Shown: positions 36,849-46,322, counted from the first letter of the stretch. The stretch is 64,000 nt of DNA from Edaphobacter sp. 12200R-103 (GCF_010093025.1 NZ_CP048114.1:4340001-4404000), one strand, 5' to 3'. The notes: generated by a model from the sequence alone, not told the origin. A program made the numbers and translations.

Positions 36849-37343
36849 TCACTTCGCTCCATGATGGTCGTAGCTGATCACGCGAGTAATCCTCCACCTA
36901 CCGTCCTTGAATTGCCACAGGTGAATGAATTCCGCCTCGCCCACGACTCCGTGATCCTGCTTCCACGGATGGGTAAAGCGGTGCACGCCCATCTCTACCG
37001 CGCCGTAATCCTTGATCGGATAAACCTTCAGCGTCCCGGGCACCAGCTCCCGCTGCACCTTGCCGCAGATGTTGTTCTTGATCGCATTCAGAAACACCTG
37101 CCGTCCCACCGCCAGGCCGGTCTTGTCGTGGTAAAACTCCAAATTCTCATCGACCAAACCCTTCATCCTCTCCAGGTCGCAGGTGTTATACGCATCGAAT
37201 AACTGCCTATCCAGCAGCGTCACCGCGCGCGTTAACTCCGCATCTGTTTTGATCGCGTCAAGCGGAGGTGGGGTCTGCGCCCAGAGAGATACCGGGAAAC
37301 TCGCAGCCAGCAGAATCAATGCCGCAGCAGAGAATCGACCCAT
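36849..37343 (-). CDS. exported nuclear-transport-factor-2-like (DUF4440) protein
   Basis: The protein has 164 residues from the ATG at 37343. The signal peptide is MGRFSAAALILLAASFPVSL with cleavage near AQTPP. The NTF2-like cone follows: TLLDRQLFDAYNTCDLERMK, LEFYHDKTGLAVGRQVFL and a C-terminal FIHLWQFKDGRWRITRVISY. Such domains bind or isomerise small ligands, and no catalytic residues can be named. It lies downstream of the amidase gene on the same strand (75-base gap). Confidence 0.85.
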   Translation of the reverse strand: MGRFSAAALILLAASFPVSLWAQTPPPLDAIKTDAELTRAVTLLDRQLFDAYNTCDLERMKGLVDENLEFYHDKTGLAVGRQVFLNAIKNNICGKVQRELVPGTLKVYPIKDYGAVEMGVHRFTHPWKQDHGVVGEAEFIHLWQFKDGRWRITRVISYDHHGAK

Positions 37344-37418
37344 AGAGCACACTCCTGACGGGTACAACACTTCTGAATTACGTGTGTTCCGCCCGGAAGG
37401 TTCAACTCCGGTAGCCGC

Positions 37419-39059
37419 CTATTTTCTCGAACCCTCAACCAGCTTCGGAACCTTCCGGCTATGCGTAGCCTGTTCATACGCGTACGCATACCCCAGCAGA
37501 TCGCCATCCCTCCACTGCACGCCGGAGATCTCCAACCCAAACGGAAGCCCGTCAGCATAGAACCCTCCCGGCACCGAGACCGCCGGAACCCCCAGCCGGT
37601 TCACCCATCCCGTCTCGCTGTACGGCCCCGCCTTCGACGCTCCTGGAACCGTCTCGTCGTAGGTGGGTATCTGCAGCGCCGGATACACAAATCCATCCAG
37701 TCTCCACTTCTTCCGCGTCTCCTCATAGATCGCCAGCGCCTTGCGCTTCGGCTCCCAGTAGTTCGCATCCGCCTCAGGATCACTCTCCAACTTTTTCTGC
37801 GGCATCACATCATCGCCGGTCCGCGAGCCCCCAACCATGTACGCTGGAAACTTGTCTCCCGTCGCCTTCTCGTAGTCCGCCACGGAGTGATACTGCGGCG
37901 GTCCGAAGTCACGCAGAAAGTTATCCACGCCCTCCCTGCGATAAGGCCGCGTATTCACCGTCCTAACGAGCGCGAAAAAGCTCTCCGGCAGAATCTCCTT
38001 ATCGATCACCACCGTCGCTCCCGCAGCCTTCAGTTGCTCCACCGCCTTCATGAAGGCGGCACGCGTCTCCGGAACCACAGCACCCGCATCCGGCGGAGCA
38101 TCCGGACCCGTCCCGTAGACGCTCGGCGACCCATTCAGCACAAACCACGGCACTCCGAACCGCTTGCCCTTCAGCGCGTCCTTCTTCAGATACTGCGTGT
38201 ACGGCCTCGCCTGCGCCTTCTTCGCCGCACCCTCGGTCCACTTGTCCAGCGGATCCTCCGCCTCCATCATATCCAGTGCAATCGCGGCGCTCGTCACGTC
38301 CCGAGCCAGCGGCCCGGTATTGTCCCGCAGCCAGTCCAGCGGATGAATCCCCGCAATGCTCGTTAGCCCGCGCGTCGGCATGAATCCCACCAGGCTGTTG
38401 TTCGCCGCCGGCTGCCGGATCGAGTTCGCCGTGTCCGTACCCGTCCCCACCACGGCAAGGTTCGCCGCCAGTCCCGTCGCCGTTCCACCCGAAGACCCTC
38501 CCGGCGAGTAGCGCACATCGTACGCATCCCCCGTGCGTCCGCCCGCTGTGCTGATGTTCGTGTCGCTCGCCGCAAAGTCCGGCATATTCGTCTGCCCAAG
38601 GATCACCGCCCCAGCCTCTTTCAGCCGCTTCACCACCACAGCGTCGCGCGGAGCCACCAGCTCCTCGCCCGGCTTCAGATAACCCTCCCATCCCGCACTC
38701 GTCACCAGGCCTTTGATGCTCGTGTTCGCCTTCACCAGAACAGGCACACCCCACAACTCGCCATGCTTCGTGCCCTTGGGCTCGGCATCTTCCTCCGCAG
38801 CCCGCTTCAAAGCACCGTCACGGTCCACATACAGAAGCGCCTTGTACGTGCCGTCATAGCGGGAAATGCGGTCCAGGTACCACTCCGTAACCTGCGTCAC
38901 CGTGTACTTATGAGCGGCGTACAGCGATTCCAGCTTTGGGACGGAGACCTCCATCAGGTCGCGATCCATTGTCGGAGTCTGTGTCCACAGCGGCGCCGCA
39001 CCCAGCCCAGCAGCAACAAAACACACCACGCCAAGCCACACGCCTTGCCTCATCCTCAC
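37419..39059 (-). CDS. exported amidase-signature hydrolase
   Basis: The protein has 546 residues. A signal peptide precedes about residue 28 (VWLGVVCFVAAGLGAAPLW). The amidase triad is visible: Lys in GVPVLVKANTSIKGL, the Gly/Ser loop YSPGGSSGGTATGLAANL and the nucleophile Ser in GTGTDTANSIRQPA. Family members hydrolyse amide bonds of small amides or peptides; the substrate is unknown and the signal peptide suggests the periplasm. It is divergent from pheT. Confidence 0.92.
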   Translation of the reverse strand: MRMRQGVWLGVVCFVAAGLGAAPLWTQTPTMDRDLMEVSVPKLESLYAAHKYTVTQVTEWYLDRISRYDGTYKALLYVDRDGALKRAAEEDAEPKGTKHGELWGVPVLVKANTSIKGLVTSAGWEGYLKPGEELVAPRDAVVVKRLKEAGAVILGQTNMPDFAASDTNISTAGGRTGDAYDVRYSPGGSSGGTATGLAANLAVVGTGTDTANSIRQPAANNSLVGFMPTRGLTSIAGIHPLDWLRDNTGPLARDVTSAAIALDMMEAEDPLDKWTEGAAKKAQARPYTQYLKKDALKGKRFGVPWFVLNGSPSVYGTGPDAPPDAGAVVPETRAAFMKAVEQLKAAGATVVIDKEILPESFFALVRTVNTRPYRREGVDNFLRDFGPPQYHSVADYEKATGDKFPAYMVGGSRTGDDVMPQKKLESDPEADANYWEPKRKALAIYEETRKKWRLDGFVYPALQIPTYDETVPGASKAGPYSETGWVNRLGVPAVSVPGGFYADGLPFGLEISGVQWRDGDLLGYAYAYEQATHSRKVPKLVEGSRK

Positions 39060-39169
39060 CTCATTCCATCCAGGATGTACCGTTTCAGCACCACCCTATC
39101 AAACCGCCCTCCATCCACAGCGATCAGCCAACCCCGGCGCTCCAGCATTTAGACTGGAAACGGTCCATC

Positions 39170-41290
39170 ATGAAAGTTCTAACCCGCTGGCTGCGCCACT
39201 ACCTTCCTGCACTCACCGTCACCGATCGGCAACTCGCCGACGACCTCACCCTCCGCGGCATCGCCGTCGAAGGCGTCCATCCGCTGGGCGAAGGAAACGG
39301 CCACCTGTTTGAGATGGACATCACCACCAACCGCGTCGATGCCATGAACCACTACGGTATCGCCCGCGAGGCCGCGACCATCTACAACCTCCCGCTCGAG
39401 CCGCTGCACCCCAGGCTCCCCATCGGAACCCTGGTCGATGAGCCGTTCTCTGTGCGCATCGACCCATCCGCCAAGGGACTCTGCGGCCGCTTCACCGCGC
39501 AGGTTCTGCGCAACGTCTCCATCGCTCCCAGCACCGGCCAGGTCGCCGAGTTCTTCACCCTTCTCGGCCAGAAGCAGATCTCGAACGCCGTCGATGCCTC
39601 GAACTTCGTGCTGCTCGGCATGGGCCACCCCACGCACGCCTTCGACCTCGACAAGATCGAGGGCGCGATCGTCGTCCGTCTCGCCCACAAAGGCGAGAAG
39701 CTGCGCCTGCTCGACGGCACCGAGCGCACCCTCGAACCCGATGATCTCGTAGTCGCCGACGAAAAGAAGGCACTCGCCCTCGCCGGAGTCATGGGCGGAT
39801 GGGACTCCATGATCACCCCCGAGACGAAGAACATCCTCGTCGAGGCGGCATGGTTCGATCCCGCCACCGTCCGCCGCAGCTCCCGCCGCCACCTCCTGCA
39901 CACCGACGCCAGCCACCGCTTCGAGCGCGGAGCGGACTTCAACGCTGCCCCCCTCGCCAACGCCCTCGTCTCCCAGCTCATCCTGCAGGCAGGAGGCTCC
40001 ATCGAGGGCGAGCTCGTCGACATCGTCGATCCCGAGATCGCCCAGTGCACCGCCAGCCGCGCACCCATCGAGCTCTCCGTCGCCCAGGTGCAGCGCCACC
40101 TCGGCACCACCCTCGACCCGCAGGGCATCACCAGCGAGATTGTCTCCCGCTTCCTCACCTCGCTCGGCTGCGAGCTCGTCCTGCACGGCATCGACCTCTA
40201 CCAGGTCAAGCTGCCCTCCTGGCGCCTCGACCTCGAGCGCGAAATCGACCTCGTCGAAGAGATCGCCCGCGTCTACGGCTACAACCGCTTCGCCAATACC
40301 CTGCCCACCGCGCTGCCAGTCACCGACTCTCCGTGGGCGACAGCGCAGATCGCCGTTCGTCGGCGCCTGCTCGAACTCGGCTTCAGCGAAGCCGTCTCCA
40401 GCACCTTCGCCAGCCGTCAGGACGCCGACCTCTTCTACGGCAACGCCGCAGGCAAATGCAGAACCGTGGAGATGGAAAACCCTCTCTCAGAAGAAGCATC
40501 CCTGCTGCGTCCCTCGCTCGTGCCCGGCATGGCGACCATGCTGGCCCACAACCTCAATCGCGATGTCCGCGAGGCGCGGCTCTTTGAGCAGGGCGAGGTC
40601 TTCACCGGAACCTCAGCCCCAGACGCCGGCTTCATCACCGAAGTCCACGAGGCCCCGCAGCTCTCGCTCGGCATCACTACCGCCGCAGCCCCGGAGAGCC
40701 GCCTCTACCCGGCAGCCGACGCTCCCATCTTCGAGCTCAAGGGAGCCATCGAATCCCTCGTCTCCATCTTCGCGCCTCCCGGCGGTCAGCAAGCCCTTAC
40801 CTTCACCACCACTGGCACTCCTGCATGGCTCGAACCCGGCCGCTCCGCAGTCGCTCTGCTCGACAACCAGCCCCTCGCCAGCTTTGGCGAGCTAGTCGCC
40901 TCCGAGCGCGACAAGCGGAAGCTCCGCCAGCCTGTCTACCTGGCTCAGCTTGACCTCAGGCTGCTCTACGACCTCCCGCTGCGCCGCGCCACCTCACACG
41001 ACCTCTCCCGCTACCAGGCGGTAGAGCGCGACTTCTCCTTCGTCCTCCCCGACTCGGTCCAGTTCCACACCATCGCCGCATCGATCGACGCCCTCGCCAT
41101 CCCCGAGCTGCAGAGCCGCCGACCGGTCGAGATCTGGCGAGACGCCAAGAAGCACCCCGGCGTCTACTCGCTTCTTCTCCGCACCGTCTTCCAGTCGCAC
41201 GACCGCACGCTACGCGACGAAGAGATGACGACCTGGTCCACCCGCATCATCGAGGCCATCACCGCCGCCGGAGGGACCCTCCGCGGTTAG
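39170..41290 (+). CDS. pheT: phenylalanine--tRNA ligase beta subunit, short form
   Basis: The protein has 706 residues from the ATG at 39170 (MKVLTRWLRHYLPAL). Most bacterial PheT have about 790 residues. Here the N-terminal RGIAVEGVHPLGEGNGHLFE runs straight into MDITTNRVDAMNHYGIAREA, so the ~110-residue EMAP-type tRNA-binding domain is absent. The B3/B4 editing domain (DASNFVLLGMGHPTHAFDLD), B5 and the anticodon-binding ferredoxin-like C-terminus (VERDFSFVLPDS to DRTLRDEEMT) are present. It is far from pheS, with its own promoter region after the divergent amidase gene. Confidence 0.95.
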   Translation: MKVLTRWLRHYLPALTVTDRQLADDLTLRGIAVEGVHPLGEGNGHLFEMDITTNRVDAMNHYGIAREAATIYNLPLEPLHPRLPIGTLVDEPFSVRIDPSAKGLCGRFTAQVLRNVSIAPSTGQVAEFFTLLGQKQISNAVDASNFVLLGMGHPTHAFDLDKIEGAIVVRLAHKGEKLRLLDGTERTLEPDDLVVADEKKALALAGVMGGWDSMITPETKNILVEAAWFDPATVRRSSRRHLLHTDASHRFERGADFNAAPLANALVSQLILQAGGSIEGELVDIVDPEIAQCTASRAPIELSVAQVQRHLGTTLDPQGITSEIVSRFLTSLGCELVLHGIDLYQVKLPSWRLDLEREIDLVEEIARVYGYNRFANTLPTALPVTDSPWATAQIAVRRRLLELGFSEAVSSTFASRQDADLFYGNAAGKCRTVEMENPLSEEASLLRPSLVPGMATMLAHNLNRDVREARLFEQGEVFTGTSAPDAGFITEVHEAPQLSLGITTAAAPESRLYPAADAPIFELKGAIESLVSIFAPPGGQQALTFTTTGTPAWLEPGRSAVALLDNQPLASFGELVASERDKRKLRQPVYLAQLDLRLLYDLPLRRATSHDLSRYQAVERDFSFVLPDSVQFHTIAASIDALAIPELQSRRPVEIWRDAKKHPGVYSLLLRTVFQSHDRTLRDEEMTTWSTRIIEAITAAGGTLRG

Positions 41291-41504
41291 TCGCGTTGCA
41301 CTGTCCGCCGTAACCGACACAACGGTCATTCTGACCGAAGTGAACAATCCCTCTATTTCTAGTCCTAGTTAGAGATCAGGTTAGATTGGTTTGATAGACC
41401 TGCGTATAGGATCGCTAGGGATCGAATTTGCCGGTATCGGCGTCTATGAGGACTGATTGAGAATTGCAGCGAAGGCCTCCGCCGATACGAAGTCGCTATA
41501 TCGA
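41291..41504. other. intergenic region with a dispersed repeat copy
   Basis: The 214 bases between convergent genes hold a short repeat copy at 41325-41360 (GTCATTCTGACCGAAG to CAATCCCTCTATTTCT). No gene is seen. Confidence 0.5.
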
Positions 41505-43031
41505 TCAATTCTTGCGTGGCAAGATTTCGATGCGGACAGGCAACGAACGGGCCGTCGCGTAGTGTTCGCCGAAGGTGTATTCGGAACCAAGTCCTTGAAT
41601 CACTGGGTCGCCGTTTTTGGCTTTAAGCACTGGCGGTGACCACACAGCAGAAACATAATAAGTGCCAGGCCCAGTGATGACCGCCTTTCCTTCCGAGGCC
41701 GTGTATCCCATCTTGGTGCTCGTGAGACTTGCGGACTTGCGGTGTCGCTTTCCTAGCTCAACGGAAAATGGTCCAAAGCCATGGATATTGCAACCCATAT
41801 CCACGAAATCGGTAGTGCCCAGAACACGATGGGACGCATCCTGTATCTCCACCTGCGGCTGAGGATCTCCGCACTCTCCGACTGCGAGCTTTTTACTTGC
41901 GGAGAAGTTTTCCCAACGAAGGTGCAGTGGGATTGTCTCGCCAAAGGTAAAGGTTGTTCTGTCGACGGAAAGGCCAACACCGATCCCTGCGATCTGGGTT
42001 CCCCAGTTCTGCGGCAGCGTATCCGGATCGAGGACATCGAAGTGTACGTCTGCTGTGACAAGCGTCGGCTCATGCGTGCTGACGTTTTCAGCACGCCACG
42101 CGATGTGACGAAGACCCTCCAGGTTCGGTTGGGGAACGACGTGAATAGGTGCGTTGAGGGACGCTGGCAACGTGACCGTCGTCGTATTGCGTTTCCCTTG
42201 GGTATCGCAAACTCGCATGTAGCCGTTGAGGTTCGCAGGTAATTTATCGGAATACCCCGAAATGAAGACACTGGGCTCATCCGACCGGTTGCGAACAAGG
42301 GCCCCATAGCCATCGGGAAGAATGGCCTCAAAGCGGGTGGAGCCAGAACCTTCGCTATACACCGCATAGAGTTCGGGGCAACGTCCAGTAGGACCGACCA
42401 AATTGTGCGAAGACCTCAATTCAAGCGTGAGCTGAGTGAACTCGTCCGCATATATCGGCGTGGGCGGGAGGCCTACCTCCAGCACAGTTTCCGCGCTGGA
42501 AGTAGGCCGATTCCTCGCGTCCGCGTCTGGTTCGTAACCGGAGATTTGCATAGTAGAGCAGACATTCGGTCTCCAGTGCATGTCCTCAAAGAGGAAAAGT
42601 GCGCGCCCATCCCATTCGGTGCCGATGGTCGCCCAATCGAACTTCTGGCAGGTGTCACCTACGGAAGACCACGAATATGTCACCCGAGCATTGCCATAGC
42701 CGGTAAGAATGAAGTTGTTGTTGCGCTGAATAGCCTCAGGGTCGGGATGACCGTCCGGAGTACAAAGCCAGCAAGTCTTAATGAGACTTCCGTGCCTATC
42801 AACAGCGAAGCTGGGAGCCAGTTCGCCTCGAAGTTTGCAAGGCTGCGGTGTCGTATTGTGAAGACGAACGCCGATCGTTTGGTGCTCTCTTGGAGCCTCG
42901 GCGAAAGCGAATGTAGCGTCAACATCGACAGGTTTGCATAGAGGCGCGGTGTTCGCCGCGGGCGTTTGCCCGCGCATGCTAGGTAAAATACAGACGAAGA
43001 AAAGCAAGGCATATAGTGCATAGGCGTGCAT
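41505..43031 (-). CDS. secreted protein of unknown function
   Basis: The protein has 508 residues from the ATG at 43031, where a clear signal peptide starts (MHAYALYALLFFVCILPSM, cut near RGQ). An earlier in-frame start adds 60 non-signal residues. It is beta-rich: the N-terminal part (VRLHNTTPQPCKLRGELAP) resembles DUF4232-like domains that carry paired cysteines. The second half has Ig-like features (FGETIPLHLRWENFSASKKL, GPGTYYVSAVWSPP). No enzyme motif is visible. A surface or periplasmic binding role is possible but unproven. Confidence 0.65.
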   Translation of the reverse strand: MHAYALYALLFFVCILPSMRGQTPAANTAPLCKPVDVDATFAFAEAPREHQTIGVRLHNTTPQPCKLRGELAPSFAVDRHGSLIKTCWLCTPDGHPDPEAIQRNNNFILTGYGNARVTYSWSSVGDTCQKFDWATIGTEWDGRALFLFEDMHWRPNVCSTMQISGYEPDADARNRPTSSAETVLEVGLPPTPIYADEFTQLTLELRSSHNLVGPTGRCPELYAVYSEGSGSTRFEAILPDGYGALVRNRSDEPSVFISGYSDKLPANLNGYMRVCDTQGKRNTTTVTLPASLNAPIHVVPQPNLEGLRHIAWRAENVSTHEPTLVTADVHFDVLDPDTLPQNWGTQIAGIGVGLSVDRTTFTFGETIPLHLRWENFSASKKLAVGECGDPQPQVEIQDASHRVLGTTDFVDMGCNIHGFGPFSVELGKRHRKSASLTSTKMGYTASEGKAVITGPGTYYVSAVWSPPVLKAKNGDPVIQGLGSEYTFGEHYATARSLPVRIEILPRKN

Positions 43032-43361
43032 CTGACGAACCTCGATAAGGCCATGAGACGTATTTGAGATTACATCAAAGGTGCTTGAGTAACGTGAAGT
43101 CGGCTTAGCGGAAGTTATATCTGAGTAGACCATCGAATAAACCTCTCCGGCTGCCCCGTTCAGGTATTGGCTTGACGCTGTGCCGAATGCCCCTTCCGCA
43201 ACGGGTGTCATCCTGAGCGAAGCCCGCAGGGCGCAGTCGAAGGATCTGCGGTTCGCTCCTCTCTACCGCCCAAAAGTCCTTGCATCCAGAGCGAGAGAAA
43301 GTTCCTGCGGCCCAATCAGAACGAACCACGACTCCGATACACTTGCTCCGGAGAGAAACCA
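43032..43361. other. divergent intergenic region with a dispersed repeat copy
   Basis: The 330 bases separate the secreted-protein gene (leftward) from the cupin gene (rightward). A repeat copy lies at 43206-43256. Promoters for both genes should be here, but I cannot place them confidently. Confidence 0.45.
43206..43256. repeat. dispersed repeat element, copy with GCGGTT ending
   Basis: TGTCATCCTGAGCGAAGCCC leads through GCAGTCGAAGGATCTGCGG. This is one of the most complete copies. Confidence 0.65.
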
Positions 43362-43835
43362 ATGAACCGAAGAGAACTTCTGGCTTCCGTCACAGCACTG
43401 GCAGGCTCAGCCCTGGTACCGGAAGCAGTCGCGCAATCTGGACAGCAGATCACCCATGTGGACACAAAGACCGGCGGCCCAGACCTTAAGAGCAGCGTCG
43501 TAAAGGCCGACAGTCTTCACGCCGAGGGAGCCGCGCCCGGCGCCAAAGCCTACGTCCACTTCAATGGGCCGACCAAGCAGCTTTCCGCGCTTGCCTCCGG
43601 CCTCGTCACCCTGGAGCCGGGAGCGCAGCCGCATCCTCCGCATCGCCATCCCGAGGAAGAGATCATGATCGTGGGTGAGGGCACTGGAGAGTTCTTCATC
43701 AACGGTGTCGCCACGCCTGTGAAGGTCGGCGACATGGTCTTCGCGGAATCCAACGAGCTGCACGGCGTTCGCAACACCGGCCAGACCCGCATGACCTTCT
43801 ACTTCGTCAAGATGATGGGCAAGAGCATTTCCTGA
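43362..43835 (+). CDS. Tat-exported cupin-domain protein
   Basis: The protein has 157 residues. A Tat-like signal (MNRRELLASVTALAGSALV) precedes a small cupin: PGAQPHPPHRHPEEEIMIVG carries the metal-binding His/His/Glu set, and ESNELHGVRNTG carries the last His. Single-domain cupins bind a metal and may act as isomerases or dioxygenases, or only bind sugars. No partner gene indicates which. Confidence 0.88.
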   Translation: MNRRELLASVTALAGSALVPEAVAQSGQQITHVDTKTGGPDLKSSVVKADSLHAEGAAPGAKAYVHFNGPTKQLSALASGLVTLEPGAQPHPPHRHPEEEIMIVGEGTGEFFINGVATPVKVGDMVFAESNELHGVRNTGQTRMTFYFVKMMGKSIS

Positions 43836-43899
43836 TCATTTCAGGCTAGGGGTGCTCCGAAAAGAAGCCAGCCGCCCTTGCGCCATTTACCCTAGGGTT

Positions 43900-44388
43900 A
43901 TGTTGTTCAAAGAACCGAATCAGACCAGATCAGCCGAGACCCTAAGAGAGGGTTACGTCTCGTTTGGTCACTCAACCGTCACCCTGAAGCTGGCATCGGG
44001 CGAATCAGTTGAGATCGACAAAGGCGTCCTCGACCTCATCACGTTGATGAACAGTATCCCCGGTATCGTGACTCGGGGTTCCTGCCAGGGCGAAGATCCA
44101 AACTACGGCTACGTCCAGTTCGCCCCGGACGAGACCGAAGGGAAGGCCCACGCCTCCATCTATCTCCTCTATCACATGATGAGGAACATGCATGCCGCAT
44201 GGGTCAAGCATCAGCACGCGATGTGGCAGCATGAGCAATCGACCGGCTCAGAACATCCGGATGCCTACCGGTTTAAGTTCACCACCGAGCTTGGCAACGG
44301 GTACGTCATGAAATGGTCGCCATACACCTATCCTGCAGTCCTGGCGGCTGCACGAGAAGCCGCCCAGGAACTCCGGCAAAGCCTGTAG
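43900..44388 (+). CDS. hypothetical cytoplasmic protein
   Basis: The protein has 162 residues from the ATG at 43900; a GTG at 43852 would add 16 residues. The middle carries LITLMNSIPGIVTRGSCQGE followed by YGYVQFAPDE, loosely reminiscent of the SCxG region of Tyw3-like proteins, but I cannot support that assignment. There is no membrane segment or signal peptide. It stands alone, after the cupin gene. Confidence 0.6.
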   Translation: MLFKEPNQTRSAETLREGYVSFGHSTVTLKLASGESVEIDKGVLDLITLMNSIPGIVTRGSCQGEDPNYGYVQFAPDETEGKAHASIYLLYHMMRNMHAAWVKHQHAMWQHEQSTGSEHPDAYRFKFTTELGNGYVMKWSPYTYPAVLAAAREAAQELRQSL

Positions 44389-44420
44389 GGCCGGTAGCCC
44401 GGCCCCCGGACGATTCGCTT

Positions 44421-45383
44421 TTACTTCTTCGGCACCGAGATAGTGATGTTGCGGTAACGGATCACACCGTGGTGATCGCCCTGCAGATAGAACGGTCCCG
44501 GCTCAGCCTCATTGCTGTCGAGAGCGCCGCCGGTCGGCCCCGGAAGCTCTACGTTGTCGTGGTACATCTTGCCATCGCGCAGCACCGTCACATGCCTGCC
44601 GACCAGCGTGACGTCGTAGCTCGTCCACTTGCCAAGGTCATTCTTGGCGCCCGCCGGCGGCGGATACCAGCTGTAGATCGCGCCCATCTCATGCGACGGC
44701 AGCTTGCCGCCCTCGGTGCCCACCTGCAGCTCATATCGCCCGCGCAGATAGATGCCGCTGTTACCACCCTCGGGGCAGTTCACCTCAATGTGCAGCTTGA
44801 AGTCCTGAAACTTCTCGGTCGTCTTGATGTTGGCGGCCCCGTGGTTCTTCTGACCGGGAACCTCGGGATTGTCATTCACCAGCTCGCCATCGCGAGCCAC
44901 CCATTTGTTGTTCTCGACGTTGCCGATCGGCTCCCAGCCCTTCAGATCCTTGCCGTCGAAGAGAGCCCGAGGCTTGGTCCACTCCTTCGGCATTGGCCGG
45001 TCGAGTAAAGGCGCCTTTACACCGGCCAGCGTCGGCCCATCGGTGTCGCCATGTTTCTCCACTCCAGTCAGCTTGCCCGAGCCGGGCTCCGTCAGCACCC
45101 AGGTGACCTCCGACCCCGACCGCTCCGGCCCGAGATCCACAACCAGCTTGCCCGCCTCGACGCTAGCCCCGGTGATCGCGTGCCACGCACCGCCCCTCGG
45201 CTGGACTTTGCCTTCAATCTTTCCGGCGCTCTCGGTCAACTCCATCCACTGCGGGTAGGGTTGGCCGGTGGCTGGAGTAACAGTCATATCCCAGCGGCCC
45301 AGAAACTTTTTCGCGTCTTGCGCGGCAACGGTCGAAACAAGCGCGACCGCCAGGATAGGGGCAAACAGAATCTTCTTTTTCAT
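44421..45383 (-). CDS. exported DUF1080 (3-keto-disaccharide hydrolase-like) protein
   Basis: The protein has 320 residues, with a signal peptide at 1-21 (KKKILFAPILAVALVSTVAA). A lipocalin-like first domain of about 110 residues (FLGRWDMTVTPATGQPYPQW) is followed by the DUF1080 jelly roll from ALFDGKDLKGWEPIG to RYRNITISVP, with GGNSGIYLRGRYELQV as the core strand pair. DUF1080 proteins are laminin-G-like. Some hydrolyse 3-keto-glycosides in the periplasm, which fits plant-polymer use; substrate is not shown here. Confidence 0.9.
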   Translation of the reverse strand: MKKKILFAPILAVALVSTVAAQDAKKFLGRWDMTVTPATGQPYPQWMELTESAGKIEGKVQPRGGAWHAITGASVEAGKLVVDLGPERSGSEVTWVLTEPGSGKLTGVEKHGDTDGPTLAGVKAPLLDRPMPKEWTKPRALFDGKDLKGWEPIGNVENNKWVARDGELVNDNPEVPGQKNHGAANIKTTEKFQDFKLHIEVNCPEGGNSGIYLRGRYELQVGTEGGKLPSHEMGAIYSWYPPPAGAKNDLGKWTSYDVTLVGRHVTVLRDGKMYHDNVELPGPTGGALDSNEAEPGPFYLQGDHHGVIRYRNITISVPKK

Positions 45384-45677
45384 TCGCTATGAGTGTAACG
45401 CCCGGGGTGATGCCTAGAGTTTAAATGTTCGCCGTCGTTAAGGCGGGCTCATCGAGCGAAGTTTCAAACGCCACCTGAACCACTATTCCTTTCCCCACTC
45501 AATAGCTTCTCCAAAAGGCTCCGCCCTTAGCGAAGCCTGAAGGGCGAAGTAGAAGAACCTGCGGTTCACCCCATCTCCCCAGGAATCCAGACAGGTGCAC
45601 CCAACTCGATTCCCCCTGTGAAAAATTCCCGCATCCGGGTTCTATACTTCTCAAAGAAACTTTTGAAGCAGGAGTAG
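45384..45677. other. intergenic region with a partial dispersed repeat
   Basis: The 294 bases between divergent genes hold a degenerate repeat copy at about 45525-45566 (TTAGCGAAGCCTGAAGGG to ACCTGCGG). No gene is seen. The zapB-like promoter must lie in the last 100 bases. Confidence 0.4.
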
Positions 45678-45941
45678 ATGTCCATGAGCACAGCCACGGT
45701 CAGCGTCGACGAGTTCCAGGCACTCGAACAGAAGGTGCTTCGCGCCGTCGAGATCATCAAGCAGGAGCGCGAGGCTCGCGCCAAAGCCGAGGCGGAAATC
45801 TCAAATCTCCGCGAACAGCTTGAATTCCAGACGCTAGTCGCCCAGGAGGCTCAGACCGCTGTCAACACCCTGAATAAGGACCGCGACAACGTTCGCCAAC
45901 GCGTCGAGAAGATGCTGCAGCAGATGGACGAGCTCGTCTAA
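45678..45941 (+). CDS. small coiled-coil protein upstream of zapA (ZapB-like)
   Basis: The protein has 87 residues, almost entirely helical with heptads from residue 10 to 85 (QALEQKVLRAVEIIKQEREA, then AEISNLREQLEFQTL and NKDRDNVRQRVEKMLQQ). ZapB and similar division factors have this size and shape, and it sits 15 bases before zapA, so it probably works with ZapA at the FtsZ ring. Sequence similarity to true ZapB cannot be claimed from reading. Two ATGs lie two codons apart at the start. Confidence 0.75.
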   Translation: MSMSTATVSVDEFQALEQKVLRAVEIIKQEREARAKAEAEISNLREQLEFQTLVAQEAQTAVNTLNKDRDNVRQRVEKMLQQMDELV

Positions 45942-45956
45942 GCTCCAGGAGAACCG

Positions 45957-46322
45957 ATGGACCATACCTCCGCCCCGGCCGCGACCTGCTCTCATCCACT
46001 CCAGGAGGAGAGCAAGGCCGTCGCTGTCGAAATCTACGACCAGATCTACCGCCTTCGCGGCACCGACCCGGCCTATATCGAGCAGCTGGCCCACATCGTG
46101 GACTCGAAGATGCGCGCCGTCTCCTCGATGGGGAACACGGTCGATTCGCTGCGGGTAGCTGTGCTAGCCGCCCTCAACATCTGCGACGAGCTCGAAACCC
46201 TTCGCCAGCGCTATGACGCGCTCGCCGGCAGCCTCTCCCTCTCGCAGGTGACGTTGCGATCCCGAGCCGGCTCGCTTGCCGGCATGCTCGACGAGATCCT
46301 CGAAGACCGCAAGGTAGGCTAA
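45957..46322 (+). CDS. zapA: cell division protein ZapA
   Basis: The protein has 121 residues. The globular N-terminal part EESKAVAVEIYDQIYRLRGT and the conserved YIEQLAHIVDSKMRAVS are followed by a coiled coil (VAVLAALNICDELETLRQRY). ZapA crosslinks FtsZ filaments in the cytoplasm. The first 15 residues are an extra unstructured leader. It forms an operon with the coiled-coil gene before it. A probable 6S RNA lies 1.2 kb downstream; zapA and 6S RNA are neighbours in many proteobacteria. Confidence 0.88.
   Translation: MDHTSAPAATCSHPLQEESKAVAVEIYDQIYRLRGTDPAYIEQLAHIVDSKMRAVSSMGNTVDSLRVAVLAALNICDELETLRQRYDALAGSLSLSQVTLRSRAGSLAGMLDEILEDRKVG

Noticed and set aside
37461..38366. 301-residue open frame opposite the amidase gene
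   Set aside because: Arg/His/Pro-rich mirror frame with no start signal; the amidase motifs on the other strand are decisive.
39179..40186. Long minus-strand open frames opposite pheT
   Set aside because: Composition is repetitive (D/G/E/A) and no family is recognisable; they are mirror frames of the pheT gene.
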